DNA of 64,000 bases, from contig DAOUPT010000003.1 of assembly GCA_030626025.1 (NCBI GenBank), forward strand, positions 62,001 to 126,000, written 5' to 3'. The notes below the pieces were generated by a model. It ran no database searches and had not been told where the DNA came from. It worked only from the letters and a program-made list of their open reading frames with translations. This stretch comes from Anderseniella sp. GTDB lineage: Bacteria > Pseudomonadota > Alphaproteobacteria > Rhizobiales > Aestuariivirgaceae. Within the stretch, counting starts at the first letter, position 1. Every line of letters starts with the position of its first letter. Shown piece after piece: positions 1-8,077 of this stretch. The position numbers and the translations under genes were made by a program.

Positions 1-1
1 G

Positions 2-730
2 CTGGTACGCACCGGTGTTTATCGCCTGGCCCGCGAAGGCTGGCTGACCGCACGGCAAGAAGGCCGTCGCAGCTTTTACACCATTACCAAAGAGGGCCTA
101 AACTCTTTTGCCGAAGCCGATGCCCGCATATATACAGCATCCCCCATGCCCTGGAACGGTCAATGGGTTATCGTCCAGACCCTGCCTGAGGCCACCCCGC
201 AGACTCGCAAGAAAATACGTGAATTGCTCACCTGGCATGGCTTTGGCCAACTCTCGCCTACCATGATGATCAAGCCCGGCACCGATACCAAAACAGTAAA
301 TCAGGTTTTAACCGCATCCAGACTGTCCACCTCCAGTATAATTTTTACCAGCCAGCTCGATAACCATGACGACACCGGATTGATCGTTACCAATGGCTGG
401 AATCTGGAAGACCTGTCGATGGCCTATTCCCGACTGTTACAATGTTTCACGGCACCCGATAAAACAACCCGAAACAATGCGCACGACGCTTTTGTTGTCC
501 GTACATTGTTGATCCATCAATACCGCCGCATTCTGCTCAAGGACCCGCAACTGCCAGTCGAGTTATTACCCTCAAGCTGGAGCGGAACAAAGGCCCGCCA
601 ACTGGTTGCCGATGCCTATCACGCCCTGGCCCCGTCAGCAGACCGTTTCATAATTGAAACAATGCAATTTGGTGACAACAAATGCCCCACCCCGACCCAA
701 TCCTACCACAATCGTTTTAGTGGTAGCTGA
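2..730 (+). CDS. PaaX-family transcriptional regulator, 5' truncated by the window edge
   Basis: The reading frame is open from base 2, so the gene begins outside the window; the ATG at 146 is internal. The visible start (GVYRLAREGWLTARQEGRRS, then a beta-hairpin-like stretch ending near ITKEGL) looks like the end of a winged helix. The C-terminal part (RTLLIHQYRRILLKDPQLP, then LLPSSWSGTKARQL) matches the PaaX C-terminal domain. In known systems PaaX is a GntR-like repressor of phenylacetate catabolism that responds to phenylacetyl-CoA. No paa catabolic gene is in view, so the target here is unknown. Family assignment is good; the specific function is inferred. Confidence 0.8.
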   Translation: MVRTGVYRLAREGWLTARQEGRRSFYTITKEGLNSFAEADARIYTASPMPWNGQWVIVQTLPEATPQTRKKIRELLTWHGFGQLSPTMMIKPGTDTKTVNQVLTASRLSTSSIIFTSQLDNHDDTGLIVTNGWNLEDLSMAYSRLLQCFTAPDKTTRNNAHDAFVVRTLLIHQYRRILLKDPQLPVELLPSSWSGTKARQLVADAYHALAPSADRFIIETMQFGDNKCPTPTQSYHNRFSGS

Positions 731-790
731 GTCCCGGTAACCTAGCGGTATATACTTGCCAGATTCGTTGTTTTCTGTCAGTATAACAAT

Positions 791-1507
791 ATGATACGCA
801 CATTCCTTGCACTCGTTTTTACGATCTTGCTAAGCACAGCAGGTTTTGCTGGCGATACGGCACAACGCAATATCATCGGTTTTTCTGATGACGGTGGATG
901 GTTCGCCTTTGAGGAATTTGGCACATCTGATGGTACCGGCGCGCCCTATACCAACATTTATGTGATCAACGTCGATGATGACAAATGGGCCCAAGGCACG
1001 CCGATCCGTGTCAACTACGGCGAGCAAGTGGTTCCACTGTCAAAGGCCCGCCGCGAGGCCATGGCCAAAGCCCAAGCCATTCTCGACCGGCTTGGCATTG
1101 GCGAAGCGGGTAATTTGCTGGCTTCAAACCCGGTAACCGAAATTTCCACCAACCCGCGTCGGGTGGATTTTTACCGCAACAAAAACCTCAAGGACCCGGC
1201 TCACAAATTGTCTTATGTGTTGAAGGAAATCAACTTTCCCGACAACAAAACCTGCAAATCCTTTGGTGTTGAGGAAAAAGGCTTTTCCCTTTCCCTGACC
1301 AAAGGCGGCTCGCCATTAACGCAGGTTTACAAAGACAAAAACGTTCCGACCTCGCGCCACTGCCCGTCCGCTTACGCGATTTCTGACATCATAGAATACA
1401 ACCCCTCGGCTGGCCCATCCCGCCATATCGTGCTTATCCACATGTTCTCGCTCGGCTTTGAAGGCCCCGACAGCCGTTTTCTGGCCGTCCCGGTGACGCT
1501 GCCCTAA
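791..1507 (+). CDS. secreted DUF2259 family protein
   Basis: A 238-residue protein with a clear N-terminal signal peptide (MIRTFLALVFTILLSTAGFA, cleavage near residue 20), so it is exported to the periplasm or beyond. The mature start, NIIGFSDDGGWFAFEEFGTSDG, followed by NIYVINVDDDKW, fits the DUF2259 family of predicted secreted proteins with unknown function. It lies about 100 bases upstream of purB on the same strand but has its own 60-base leader after the PaaX-like gene. No catalytic motif is evident and I do not assign a function. Confidence 0.7.
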   Translation: MIRTFLALVFTILLSTAGFAGDTAQRNIIGFSDDGGWFAFEEFGTSDGTGAPYTNIYVINVDDDKWAQGTPIRVNYGEQVVPLSKARREAMAKAQAILDRLGIGEAGNLLASNPVTEISTNPRRVDFYRNKNLKDPAHKLSYVLKEINFPDNKTCKSFGVEEKGFSLSLTKGGSPLTQVYKDKNVPTSRHCPSAYAISDIIEYNPSAGPSRHIVLIHMFSLGFEGPDSRFLAVPVTLP

Positions 1508-1607
1508 AACTTCATTTGATACCTTGATGACACATTGAGCATTCACCGCAGGTCTGCTAAGTGCATGTTCGAATCTTCTCCTGTTTTATCGAGTGAAAGA
1601 GCTGCAA

Positions 1608-2909
1608 ATGATCCCGCGTTATTCCAACGACGAAATGACCGCCATATGGTCCCCCGAAACCAAATTCCGCATCTGGTTTGAAATCGAAGCCCACGCGGCA
1701 GATGCACAAGCCGAGCTGGGTGTGATCCCCAAAGAAGCAGCTAAAATCGTCTGGGAGAAAGGCAATGCGGCAGAGTTCGATGTCACCCGCATTGATACCA
1801 TTGAAGCTGAAGTCAAACATGACGTCATCGCCTTCCTCACCCACCTGTCAGAAATCGTCGGCCCCGAGGCCCGTTTCGTCCATCAGGGCATGACCTCATC
1901 TGATGTGCTCGACACCTGCTTTAACCTCCAGCTTGTCAAAGCCAGCGACCTGCTGATGAAAGACCTCGACAATCTGCTCGCAGCCCTGAAAAAACGTGCC
2001 CTTGAGCACAAGGACGATGTCTGCATCGGCCGCAGCCACGCCATCCACGCCGAACCCACCACCTTTGGCCTGAAACTGGCCCAGGCCTATGTTGAGTTTG
2101 AACGCTGCAAAAAACGCCTTGTCGTTGCCCGTGAAGAAATCGCCACCTGTGCCATCTCCGGGGCCGTTGGCACCTTTGCCAATATCGACCCGTCCGTAGA
2201 AGCCCATGTCGCCGAAAAACTTGGTTTGGCCATCGAACCGGTCTCAACCCAGGTCATTCCGCGCGACCGCCATGCAATGTTCTTTGCCGTATTAGGCGTC
2301 ATCGCCTCATCAGTTGAGCGCCTTGCAACCGAAATCCGCCATCTGCAACGCACCGAAGTTCTCGAAGTTGAAGAATTCTTCTCCAAGGGCCAAAAAGGCT
2401 CATCAGCCATGCCCCACAAGCGCAATCCGATCCTGACCGAAAACCTCACCGGCCTTGCCCGTCTGGTGCGCTCAAGCGTTTATCCGGCCATGGAAAATGT
2501 TGCCCTTTGGCACGAACGCGATATCTCGCACTCCTCAGTCGAACGCGGCATCGGCCCCGACGCCACCGTGCATCTCGATTTTGCCCTGCGCCGTCTCACC
2601 GGCGTCATCGACAAATTGCTGGTCTATCCTGAAAACATGCAAAAAAACATGGACCGCCTCGGTGGCCTCATCCACTCACAACGCGTCCTGCTGGCTTTGA
2701 CCCAAAACGGCGTTGGCCGCGAAGACGCCTACCGCCTCGTTCAGCGCAACGCCATGCCTGTTTGGCGCGGCGAAGGCAATTTCCTTGAGCTGTTAAAGGC
2801 AGATGACGAAGTAACCGCCGCCCTGTCCCACGCCGATATCAAGGCTTTGTTTAATCTCGACTATCACACCAAACATGTCGACACGATTTTCGCGCGGGTG
2901 TTTGGCTAA
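1608..2909 (+). CDS. purB: adenylosuccinate lyase
   Basis: PurB removes fumarate from SAICAR and from adenylosuccinate in purine synthesis. The fumarase/aspartase-superfamily signature GSSAMPHKRNP lies near residue 265, and the N-terminus MIPRYSNDEMTAIWSPE is typical of alphaproteobacterial PurB. I chose the ATG at 1608 (433 aa) because AAGAG lies about seven bases upstream and family members start with MIPRYS; the frame stays open to a GTG at 1593. The rest of the purine genes lie 6.5 kb downstream, with unrelated operons between. It is full length with no anomalies. Confidence 0.96.
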   Translation: MIPRYSNDEMTAIWSPETKFRIWFEIEAHAADAQAELGVIPKEAAKIVWEKGNAAEFDVTRIDTIEAEVKHDVIAFLTHLSEIVGPEARFVHQGMTSSDVLDTCFNLQLVKASDLLMKDLDNLLAALKKRALEHKDDVCIGRSHAIHAEPTTFGLKLAQAYVEFERCKKRLVVAREEIATCAISGAVGTFANIDPSVEAHVAEKLGLAIEPVSTQVIPRDRHAMFFAVLGVIASSVERLATEIRHLQRTEVLEVEEFFSKGQKGSSAMPHKRNPILTENLTGLARLVRSSVYPAMENVALWHERDISHSSVERGIGPDATVHLDFALRRLTGVIDKLLVYPENMQKNMDRLGGLIHSQRVLLALTQNGVGREDAYRLVQRNAMPVWRGEGNFLELLKADDEVTAALSHADIKALFNLDYHTKHVDTIFARVFG

Positions 2910-3003
2910 TTTCATAGCATCTGCATAGCCGGGTTATCGCACTTAAATACATTTGGTTTTTACCGTTGTTTTCCACTGCTGGATTGCCGTTTCCACTGGA
3001 CTC

Positions 3004-3026
3004 TACTTTAGAGGAGTTCTAAAGTA
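3004..3026. promoter_or_regulatory. Irr-type iron control element (ICE-like palindrome) upstream of rubrerythrin
   Basis: A perfect inverted repeat: TACTTTAGA (3004-3012), spacer GGAGT, TCTAAAGTA (3018-3026). Its core at 3007-3023 differs at one position from the ICE/Irr-box consensus TTTAGAA-N3-TTCTAAA recalled for Rhizobiales. It sits about 63 bases before the rubrerythrin ATG, a sensible operator position. Irr senses haem/iron status and represses iron-using genes under iron limitation. The palindrome is seen directly; Irr binding is inferred. Confidence 0.65.
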
Positions 3027-3029
3027 TCC

Positions 3030-3053
3030 GCATAGCAGACGAGTCTGTTATGC
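3030..3053 (+). other. stem-loop in the putative rubrerythrin leader
   Basis: GCATAGCAGA (3030-3039) pairs with TCTGTTATGC (3044-3053) over ten positions, one of them G-U, around a CGAG loop. It lies between the Irr-like box and the rubrerythrin ribosome binding site at 3077-3082. There is no U tract, so it is not a simple intrinsic terminator. A role in mRNA stability is possible but unproven. Confidence 0.4.
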
Positions 3054-3088
3054 GGATTTCCAACAAGACTATTTTCAGGAGAAAGCCC

Positions 3089-3508
3089 ATGTCTTTGAAA
3101 GGCAGTAAAACCGAGCAGCATTTGAAAGATGCATTTGCTGGTGAATCACAAGCAAACCGTCGTTACCTCTATTTCGCAGCCAAAGCTGACATTGAAGGTT
3201 ACAACGATGTAGCAACCGTGTTCCGTTCAACCGCTGAAGGTGAAACCGGCCACGCGCACGGCCACCTTGAATATCTTGAAGAATGCGGTGACCCGGCAAC
3301 CGGCATGCCTTTTGGCCCCACAGCGGCCAATCTGGCAACAGCCGTTGCAGGCGAAACCCATGAGTACACTGACATGTACCCAGGTATGGCCAAAGATGCC
3401 CGTGAAGAAGGTCACGATGAAATCGCTGACTGGTTCGAAACACTGGCCAAAGCCGAACGCTCACACGCCAACCGTTTCCAGAAAGCTCTTAACGAGCTGG
3501 ACGGCTAA
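3089..3508 (+). CDS. rubrerythrin-type diiron protein without a rubredoxin domain
   Basis: A 139-residue protein with ferritin-like diiron ligand motifs: EGETGHAHGHLEYLEE near residue 50 and AGETHEYTDMYPGMA followed by AKAERSHANRF in the second half. Rubrerythrins reduce hydrogen peroxide at a diiron site; this one lacks the usual C-terminal rubredoxin Cys4 domain, so it needs another electron donor. The ATG at 3089 is chosen because AGGAGA precedes it by six bases; an upstream ATG at 3050 falls in the leader hairpin. It is followed by an Fe-S protein and DUF3501, a recurrent trio, and the Fe-S protein is a candidate electron partner. Control by Irr is suggested by the palindrome upstream. 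Confidence 0.9.
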   Translation: MSLKGSKTEQHLKDAFAGESQANRRYLYFAAKADIEGYNDVATVFRSTAEGETGHAHGHLEYLEECGDPATGMPFGPTAANLATAVAGETHEYTDMYPGMAKDAREEGHDEIADWFETLAKAERSHANRFQKALNELDG

Positions 3509-3522
3509 CTGACAGCATTGAT

Positions 3523-3550
3523 CGTCATTCCAGCGAAAGCTGGGATGACG
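3523..3550. repeat. REP-like palindrome with GAAA loop
   Basis: CGTCATTCCAGC, GAAA, GCTGGGATGACG: a 12-pair stem with one wobble, between the rubrerythrin gene and the Fe-S protein gene. The outer CGTCATTCC...GGATGACG is shared with elements at 13546-13565 and 22337-22421, so this is a dispersed palindromic family. Here it could act as a partial terminator or an mRNA-stability hairpin, lowering expression of the downstream genes relative to rubrerythrin. Confidence 0.7.
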
Positions 3551-3576
3551 AGTTACTACGATCAGGATATACACCC

Positions 3577-4911
3577 ATGAGCCCTCCCCGCGAAGGCAGC
3601 CTTGAGGCGCCAACACGTCACCCTGTCGACTGGAAAAATCCCGACTATTACGACGAGCAGAAAGTTCTGGCCGAAATGGAGCGGGTGTTTGACCTCTGCC
3701 ACGGTTGCCGTCGCTGCGTCTCTCTGTGCAATTCCTTCCCGACATTGTTTGATCTGGTCGATGAATCAGAAACCTTTGAGGTTGATGGCGTCGCCAAGGA
3801 AGATTACTGGAAAGTGGTCGATGAGTGCTATCTGTGTGATTTGTGCTTCATGACCAAATGCCCCTACATCCCGCCGCATGAATGGAATCTCGACTTCCCG
3901 CACCTGATGTTGCAGGCAAAAGCAGTTCAGTTCAAAAAGAATGGCGCAAAACTGCGCGACAAAGTCCTGACCAGCACCGATGCCATGGGCAAAACCCTGG
4001 CTAGGCCGGTCATTTCAACCATCACCAACGCTGTCAACAAAGTCACCGTTTTCCGCAATGTGCTCGACAGCACAGCCGGCATTCACGCCAAAGCCTGGTT
4101 GCCCGAATACACCGCCAAGCCAATGCGCAAACGCCTTGCTGACAAATTAAACAACACCCGTCCGGGAACTCCGGCAGGTAAAACCACAGGCAAGGTTGCC
4201 CTGTTCACCACCTGCTATGGCAATTTCAACGAACCGGTTATCGGCGAAGATCTGGTTGCCGTGTTTGAACACAACAATATCCCCGTAACCCTCGCCACCA
4301 AAGAAGCTTGTTGCGGTATGCCCAAGCTCGAACTGGGCGATCTGGAATCCGTTGAAAAGGCCAAAAACGCCAATATCCCGATGCTGGCAAAACTGGTTGA
4401 TGAAGGCTACGACATTATTGCCCCGGTCCCTTCATGCGCCTTGATGTTCCGTCAGGAAATCCCCCTGATGTTCCCCAATGAGGCCGATGTCAAAAAGGTT
4501 CAGGCAGCCATTTTTGATCCGTTCGAATACCTCGCCCTGCGCCACAAGGCCGGTGTTCTCAATACCGAATTCAAAAACCCGATGAACAAGATTTCCTATC
4601 ACGCAGCCTGTCACCAGCGGGTGCAGAATTTCGGCCAGAAAACCCGCGAGGTTCTTTCGCTTATTCCCGATACCGAAGTCAAAATCATCGAACGCTGTTC
4701 GGGCCATGACGGCACTTATGCAATCAAGTCAGAGCACCATGAAGCAGCCATGAAAATCGCCCGCCCGGTTACCCGCCGGATCAAACAGGATGAAGCTGAT
4801 CATTATGGCTCAGACTGCCCGATGGCCGGACATCACATTGAGAACGCGCTGGGCGATGGCAGCAAAACCGAGCACCCCATCGCCCTCCTCCGCCAAGCAT
4901 ATGGAATATAA
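3577..4911 (+). CDS. GlpC/heterodisulfide-reductase-like Fe-S protein of the rubrerythrin-DUF3501 trio
   Basis: A 444-residue soluble protein. Two ferredoxin-like cysteine clusters, CHGCRRCVSLC (about residues 42-52) and CYLCDLCFMTKC (about 84-95), would hold [4Fe-4S] clusters. The C-terminal half has CCG-domain features (EACCGMPKLELGD and CSGHDG). This organisation resembles GlpC and heterodisulfide reductase subunits, which pass electrons between a flavin or quinone partner and an acceptor. No GlpA or GlpB is present; its neighbours are rubrerythrin and DUF3501 (two bases downstream). A plausible role is feeding electrons to rubrerythrin, but that is inference. Annotation as glycerol-3-phosphate dehydrogenase subunit would be misleading. 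Confidence 0.82.
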   Translation: MSPPREGSLEAPTRHPVDWKNPDYYDEQKVLAEMERVFDLCHGCRRCVSLCNSFPTLFDLVDESETFEVDGVAKEDYWKVVDECYLCDLCFMTKCPYIPPHEWNLDFPHLMLQAKAVQFKKNGAKLRDKVLTSTDAMGKTLARPVISTITNAVNKVTVFRNVLDSTAGIHAKAWLPEYTAKPMRKRLADKLNNTRPGTPAGKTTGKVALFTTCYGNFNEPVIGEDLVAVFEHNNIPVTLATKEACCGMPKLELGDLESVEKAKNANIPMLAKLVDEGYDIIAPVPSCALMFRQEIPLMFPNEADVKKVQAAIFDPFEYLALRHKAGVLNTEFKNPMNKISYHAACHQRVQNFGQKTREVLSLIPDTEVKIIERCSGHDGTYAIKSEHHEAAMKIARPVTRRIKQDEADHYGSDCPMAGHHIENALGDGSKTEHPIALLRQAYGI

Positions 4912-4913
4912 TC

Positions 4914-5501
4914 ATGACCAGCCTGCTATCACATGAATCCCTGATGAGCCTTGAAGAATACGCCAAAGCCCGCCCGGAATTTCGCGCCAAAGTCATGGAG
5001 CATAAAAAGAGCCGTCGAGTCGCCATCGGCCCCGATGCCACCTTGTACTTTGAAGACAGCTTGACCCTTCAATACCAAATTCAGGAAATGCTGCGTATTG
5101 AGCGGGTGTTTGAGGCCGAGGGCATTCAGGACGAACTCGATGTCTACAACCCGATGCTGCCAACCGGTTCCAACTGGAAAGCCACCTTTATGCTCGAATA
5201 CCCCGACCCGCAGGAACGCGCCGAAATGCTCGGCAAGCTGCTGGGCATCGACAAACTGGTCTGGGTCCGTATTGAAAGCTTTGACAAGGTCCACCCGATC
5301 ACCAACGAGGATCTCGACCGCGAAACCGAAGACAAAACCTCGTCCGTCCATTTCATGCGCTTTGAACTCAGCGATGCCATGGTGGCAGCAGCAAAATCGG
5401 GTGCAAAAATCTCCATGGGCGTTGATCACGCGGTCTATAGCCACGAGACCATAGAAATAGACGAAGCGGTTCGCGCCTCACTTGTTGAAGATCTGGCATA
5501 G
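4914..5501 (+). CDS. DUF3501 family protein
   Basis: A 195-residue protein starting two bases after the Fe-S protein stop, so the two are very likely co-translated. DUF3501 is a family of unknown function commonly found beside rubrerythrin and a GlpC-like Fe-S protein, the order seen here. It has no signal peptide, membrane segment or cysteine motif, and is rich in acidic residues (ESFDKVHPITNEDLDRETED). I cannot name a reaction; context points to the same peroxide or iron role as its partners. Confidence 0.8.
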   Translation: MTSLLSHESLMSLEEYAKARPEFRAKVMEHKKSRRVAIGPDATLYFEDSLTLQYQIQEMLRIERVFEAEGIQDELDVYNPMLPTGSNWKATFMLEYPDPQERAEMLGKLLGIDKLVWVRIESFDKVHPITNEDLDRETEDKTSSVHFMRFELSDAMVAAAKSGAKISMGVDHAVYSHETIEIDEAVRASLVEDLA

Positions 5502-5513
5502 AAAGAACACTCA

Positions 5514-6281
5514 ATGCTCGCCGTCGTTTCTCCCGCCAAAAAACTCGATTTCAGCCGACCTGCCATTACCATTGAAAGCTCAACCCCGGTTTACACCAAA
5601 CAGGCAAACCAGTTGGCTAAAGTAGCCAAAAAACTTACCCGATCCGACCTACGCCAGTTAATGAAACTGAGCGAAAACCTGGCCGATTTGAATTACGATC
5701 GTTTCCAGCGCTATACCCCCTCACCGACAGAAGACATCACCAAACAGGCTGCTCTTGCCTTTGCCGGCGATACCTACACCGGCCTTGATGCGGCAACCCT
5801 TGATGAAGATGATCTGCACTTTGCCCAGAACAATTTCCGCATACTTTCCGGTCTTTACGGGCTGCTGCGCCCTCTTGATGCCATCCAGCCCTATCGCCTT
5901 GAAATGGGCCGCAAGCTGACCAACCCCAAAGGCGAGGATTTATATGATTTCTGGGGCAGCGATGTCTCCAAAGCTCTTGATGATCAATTGTCAGACCATA
6001 AATCCAAAACAATCATCAATCTGGCCTCAAATGAGTATTTCAAGGTCATTGACCGTAAAGCACTCAAAGCCAACGTTCTCAATATCATTTTCAAGGAAGA
6101 ACGCGACAGCGCCCTGAAAATTATCAGCTTTTTCGCCAAAAAAGCCCGTGGCTCCATGGCACGTTATGTCATCAAAAACCGTATCGAAAACCCCGATGAC
6201 TTGAAAAACTTCACAGTAGGTGGCTATGTTTACCAACCAGCACTCTCAACCGAGACCGACTGGGTTTTCACCCGCCAATAG
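5514..6281 (+). CDS. yaaA: peroxide stress protein YaaA (DUF328)
   Basis: A 255-residue protein with the diagnostic N-terminus MLAVVSPAKKLDF and the internal GLYGLLRPLDAIQPYRLEMG and NLASNEYFKVID motifs of YaaA. In E. coli YaaA lowers unincorporated iron during hydrogen peroxide stress and limits Fenton damage; the family binds DNA. It starts 12 bases after the DUF3501 stop and so belongs to the same unit as rubrerythrin, which makes functional sense. The stop is three bases from the convergent L,D-transpeptidase stop. Confidence 0.93.
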   Translation: MLAVVSPAKKLDFSRPAITIESSTPVYTKQANQLAKVAKKLTRSDLRQLMKLSENLADLNYDRFQRYTPSPTEDITKQAALAFAGDTYTGLDAATLDEDDLHFAQNNFRILSGLYGLLRPLDAIQPYRLEMGRKLTNPKGEDLYDFWGSDVSKALDDQLSDHKSKTIINLASNEYFKVIDRKALKANVLNIIFKEERDSALKIISFFAKKARGSMARYVIKNRIENPDDLKNFTVGGYVYQPALSTETDWVFTRQ

Positions 6282-6284
6282 AGA

Positions 6285-6731
6285 TTACCTGACAATCCTG
6301 ATCCGCGTATTGCGCCGACCGTGCTGTTTTACCAGCGCAAAAAGTTTCCGGGCATTGCTCGGGTGCAGGCGAATGCAGCCATGCGAGGCCGGTCGGCCAA
6401 GACTGCGTATTGAATTGGTGCCGTGAATGGCATACCCGCCAAGAAAAAAGATCGAATGCGGCATCGGGGAATTGTCATATTTACTCGAATAATGCATTCG
6501 TGCCAGCCATTTTGGCCGCCAGCTGCCAATCGGTGTCCTGTACCCTCTGCGGGCGGTAGAAACCTTCCAGCTGGCATAATACCAGCCATTTACGTGCACG
6601 GTCATGCGTTGCGATGACAGGTCAATTTTAGCGACAACTTCAGCCACAGCCACAGACGAATTAAACGACACCGCACCAACTGCCAAAAATCCGGCGGCCA
6701 CAATGGAAATAATATTACGCTTTACAAACAT
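6285..6731 (-). CDS. small L,D-transpeptidase (YkuD domain), secreted
   Basis: The YkuD signature is present: HGTNSIRSLGRPASHGCIRL near the C-terminus, with the nucleophilic cysteine in SHGCIRL. Such enzymes form 3-3 peptidoglycan cross-links or attach proteins to peptidoglycan in the periplasm. With the ATG at 6731 the protein is 148 residues and begins with a signal peptide (MFVKRNIISIVAAGFLAVGA); GGCGAG lies about six bases upstream. In-frame ATGs at 6743 and 6767 are alternatives. There is no separate peptidoglycan-binding domain, so this is a minimal catalytic module. Confidence 0.88.
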   Translation of the reverse strand: MFVKRNIISIVAAGFLAVGAVSFNSSVAVAEVVAKIDLSSQRMTVHVNGWYYASWKVSTARRGYRTPIGSWRPKWLARMHYSSKYDNSPMPHSIFFLGGYAIHGTNSIRSLGRPASHGCIRLHPSNARKLFALVKQHGRRNTRIRIVR

Positions 6732-6844
6732 ATCGCTCGCCATCTCGAAAACCACGTCAGAAACCATACTTCACTAAACGTAACACTTCGTCAGATCAAT
6801 TACAATAATGCCTGAATAACAATACAGTGATCGGCAAAAGAAGG

Positions 6845-8077
6845 TCACTCAATCAGGAACTCACGCCCGACCTTGACCCGCTTTTTACCGTTGTAGGAAA
6901 TAATATCTGCCGTTGCATAGGTTTCCGTAAGTGTGGCCGGTAAAAAGCTGCCGGTGCCAATCATGTCAACCGGCACCCCGGCAGCCCCTATTACGTGGCA
7001 CTTCTGCGGGTTAAAGCCTGACGAGACCACGATTTTTGCATCGTTAAACCCGCCTTCATCCAGCACATGGCGCATATGAATAATCGATGCTGCTGACACC
7101 CCGGCACCAAAAAGAATACGCCGCACCCGGTCAACCATCAAGTTTCCCGCATCAAGGTGCACAGCACCCGGTCCCAGGATTCGTTCAACGATGTTGTATT
7201 CACCCTCAACGTCCAGAAATTCTCCAACAATGTGGATCGATTTGTCAAAATTCAGCCCTTCCGAGAACCGCCCGCCATGGGTATCAAGCCGAACGCCAAA
7301 GGTTTTGCCTTTGTCCTGCAATTTAGCCTCATTAAAAAACCAGTCAGCACATTTAAGAGCATCGGAAGTCTCATGGCCTTCATAATCCACCAGCGAAATA
7401 ACCGTTGGCGCATCGGGAATTTCTTTCATAAACAGCTTGGTTGCGGCAACCACGTCACCATCAGTATAACCAACCAGAGCGTGAGGCATGGTCCCGATGC
7501 CGTTTTTTGCTCCAAACAGCGGCGCTGTAAGGTCTTGAGATGAACCAACAAAACCAGTCACATCAGGGTTATCTGCCCGTGCAGCATCAGACCCCACCGC
7601 GGCGCCGTAAGCTGCCAGCAAATTCATTTCCGCTCCGGCTCCATGCCGGGCATGCATGTCCATGAAACTGGCTTTTGGCACAGCGCTACACATAGAATGA
7701 GCATTGCGGGCTGAAATGCACGGAAAGCCGACCTTTTGCAGCATCACAGTTTCAACTTCCGAAAGCTTTGACATCGGACCGGTGATTTCCAGCATTTTAT
7801 CCTCAGCCGGTACAATCTCACCTTCTTCAAAAAATCGGGTAACCACAGCCTCCGGCACCAGCGCCTTGATCAGGCGAATGGCAGGTTCAAGCGCTGCAAT
7901 CGACCTACGACGCAGAAACACCGCATAAGTGACCTCAGCATCGTTGTTGCCAGCAACAATCCGGCTGGTATTGGTGAAATACTTATCAGTGATGCTCGAC
8001 AGCGGCCCCGCTGCCATCGCCACATCAACCATCAGGTCCAAAACTTTAGACCGTTCCACGCTTATTTTATTACTCAC
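6845..8077 (-). CDS. nicotinate phosphoribosyltransferase-like protein (archaeal-type)
   Basis: The family makes nicotinate mononucleotide from nicotinate and PRPP in NAD salvage. Recognisable parts are ITDKYFTNTSRI near the N-terminus, the GTMPHALVGYTDGDVV segment, and GVRLDTHGGRF, which aligns with the VRLDTPSSRRG region of archaeal-type enzymes. I propose the GTG at 8077 (410 aa): it is preceded by GGGAGAG and its GTGAGTAA overlaps the stop of the upstream aldolase, suggesting coupling. The frame continues open to an ATG at 8125, which would overlap the aldolase by 56 bases. Pairing with an HpaI-type aldolase is unusual, so the true substrate could differ. Confidence 0.82.
   Translation of the reverse strand: MSNKISVERSKVLDLMVDVAMAAGPLSSITDKYFTNTSRIVAGNNDAEVTYAVFLRRRSIAALEPAIRLIKALVPEAVVTRFFEEGEIVPAEDKMLEITGPMSKLSEVETVMLQKVGFPCISARNAHSMCSAVPKASFMDMHARHGAGAEMNLLAAYGAAVGSDAARADNPDVTGFVGSSQDLTAPLFGAKNGIGTMPHALVGYTDGDVVAATKLFMKEIPDAPTVISLVDYEGHETSDALKCADWFFNEAKLQDKGKTFGVRLDTHGGRFSEGLNFDKSIHIVGEFLDVEGEYNIVERILGPGAVHLDAGNLMVDRVRRILFGAGVSAASIIHMRHVLDEGGFNDAKIVVSSGFNPQKCHVIGAAGVPVDMIGTGSFLPATLTETYATADIISYNGKKRVKVGREFLIE

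Noticed and set aside
3577-4911. Annotation of the Fe-S protein as anaerobic glycerol-3-phosphate dehydrogenase subunit C
   Set aside because: No GlpA or GlpB partner is present and the rubrerythrin/DUF3501 context indicates a different role.
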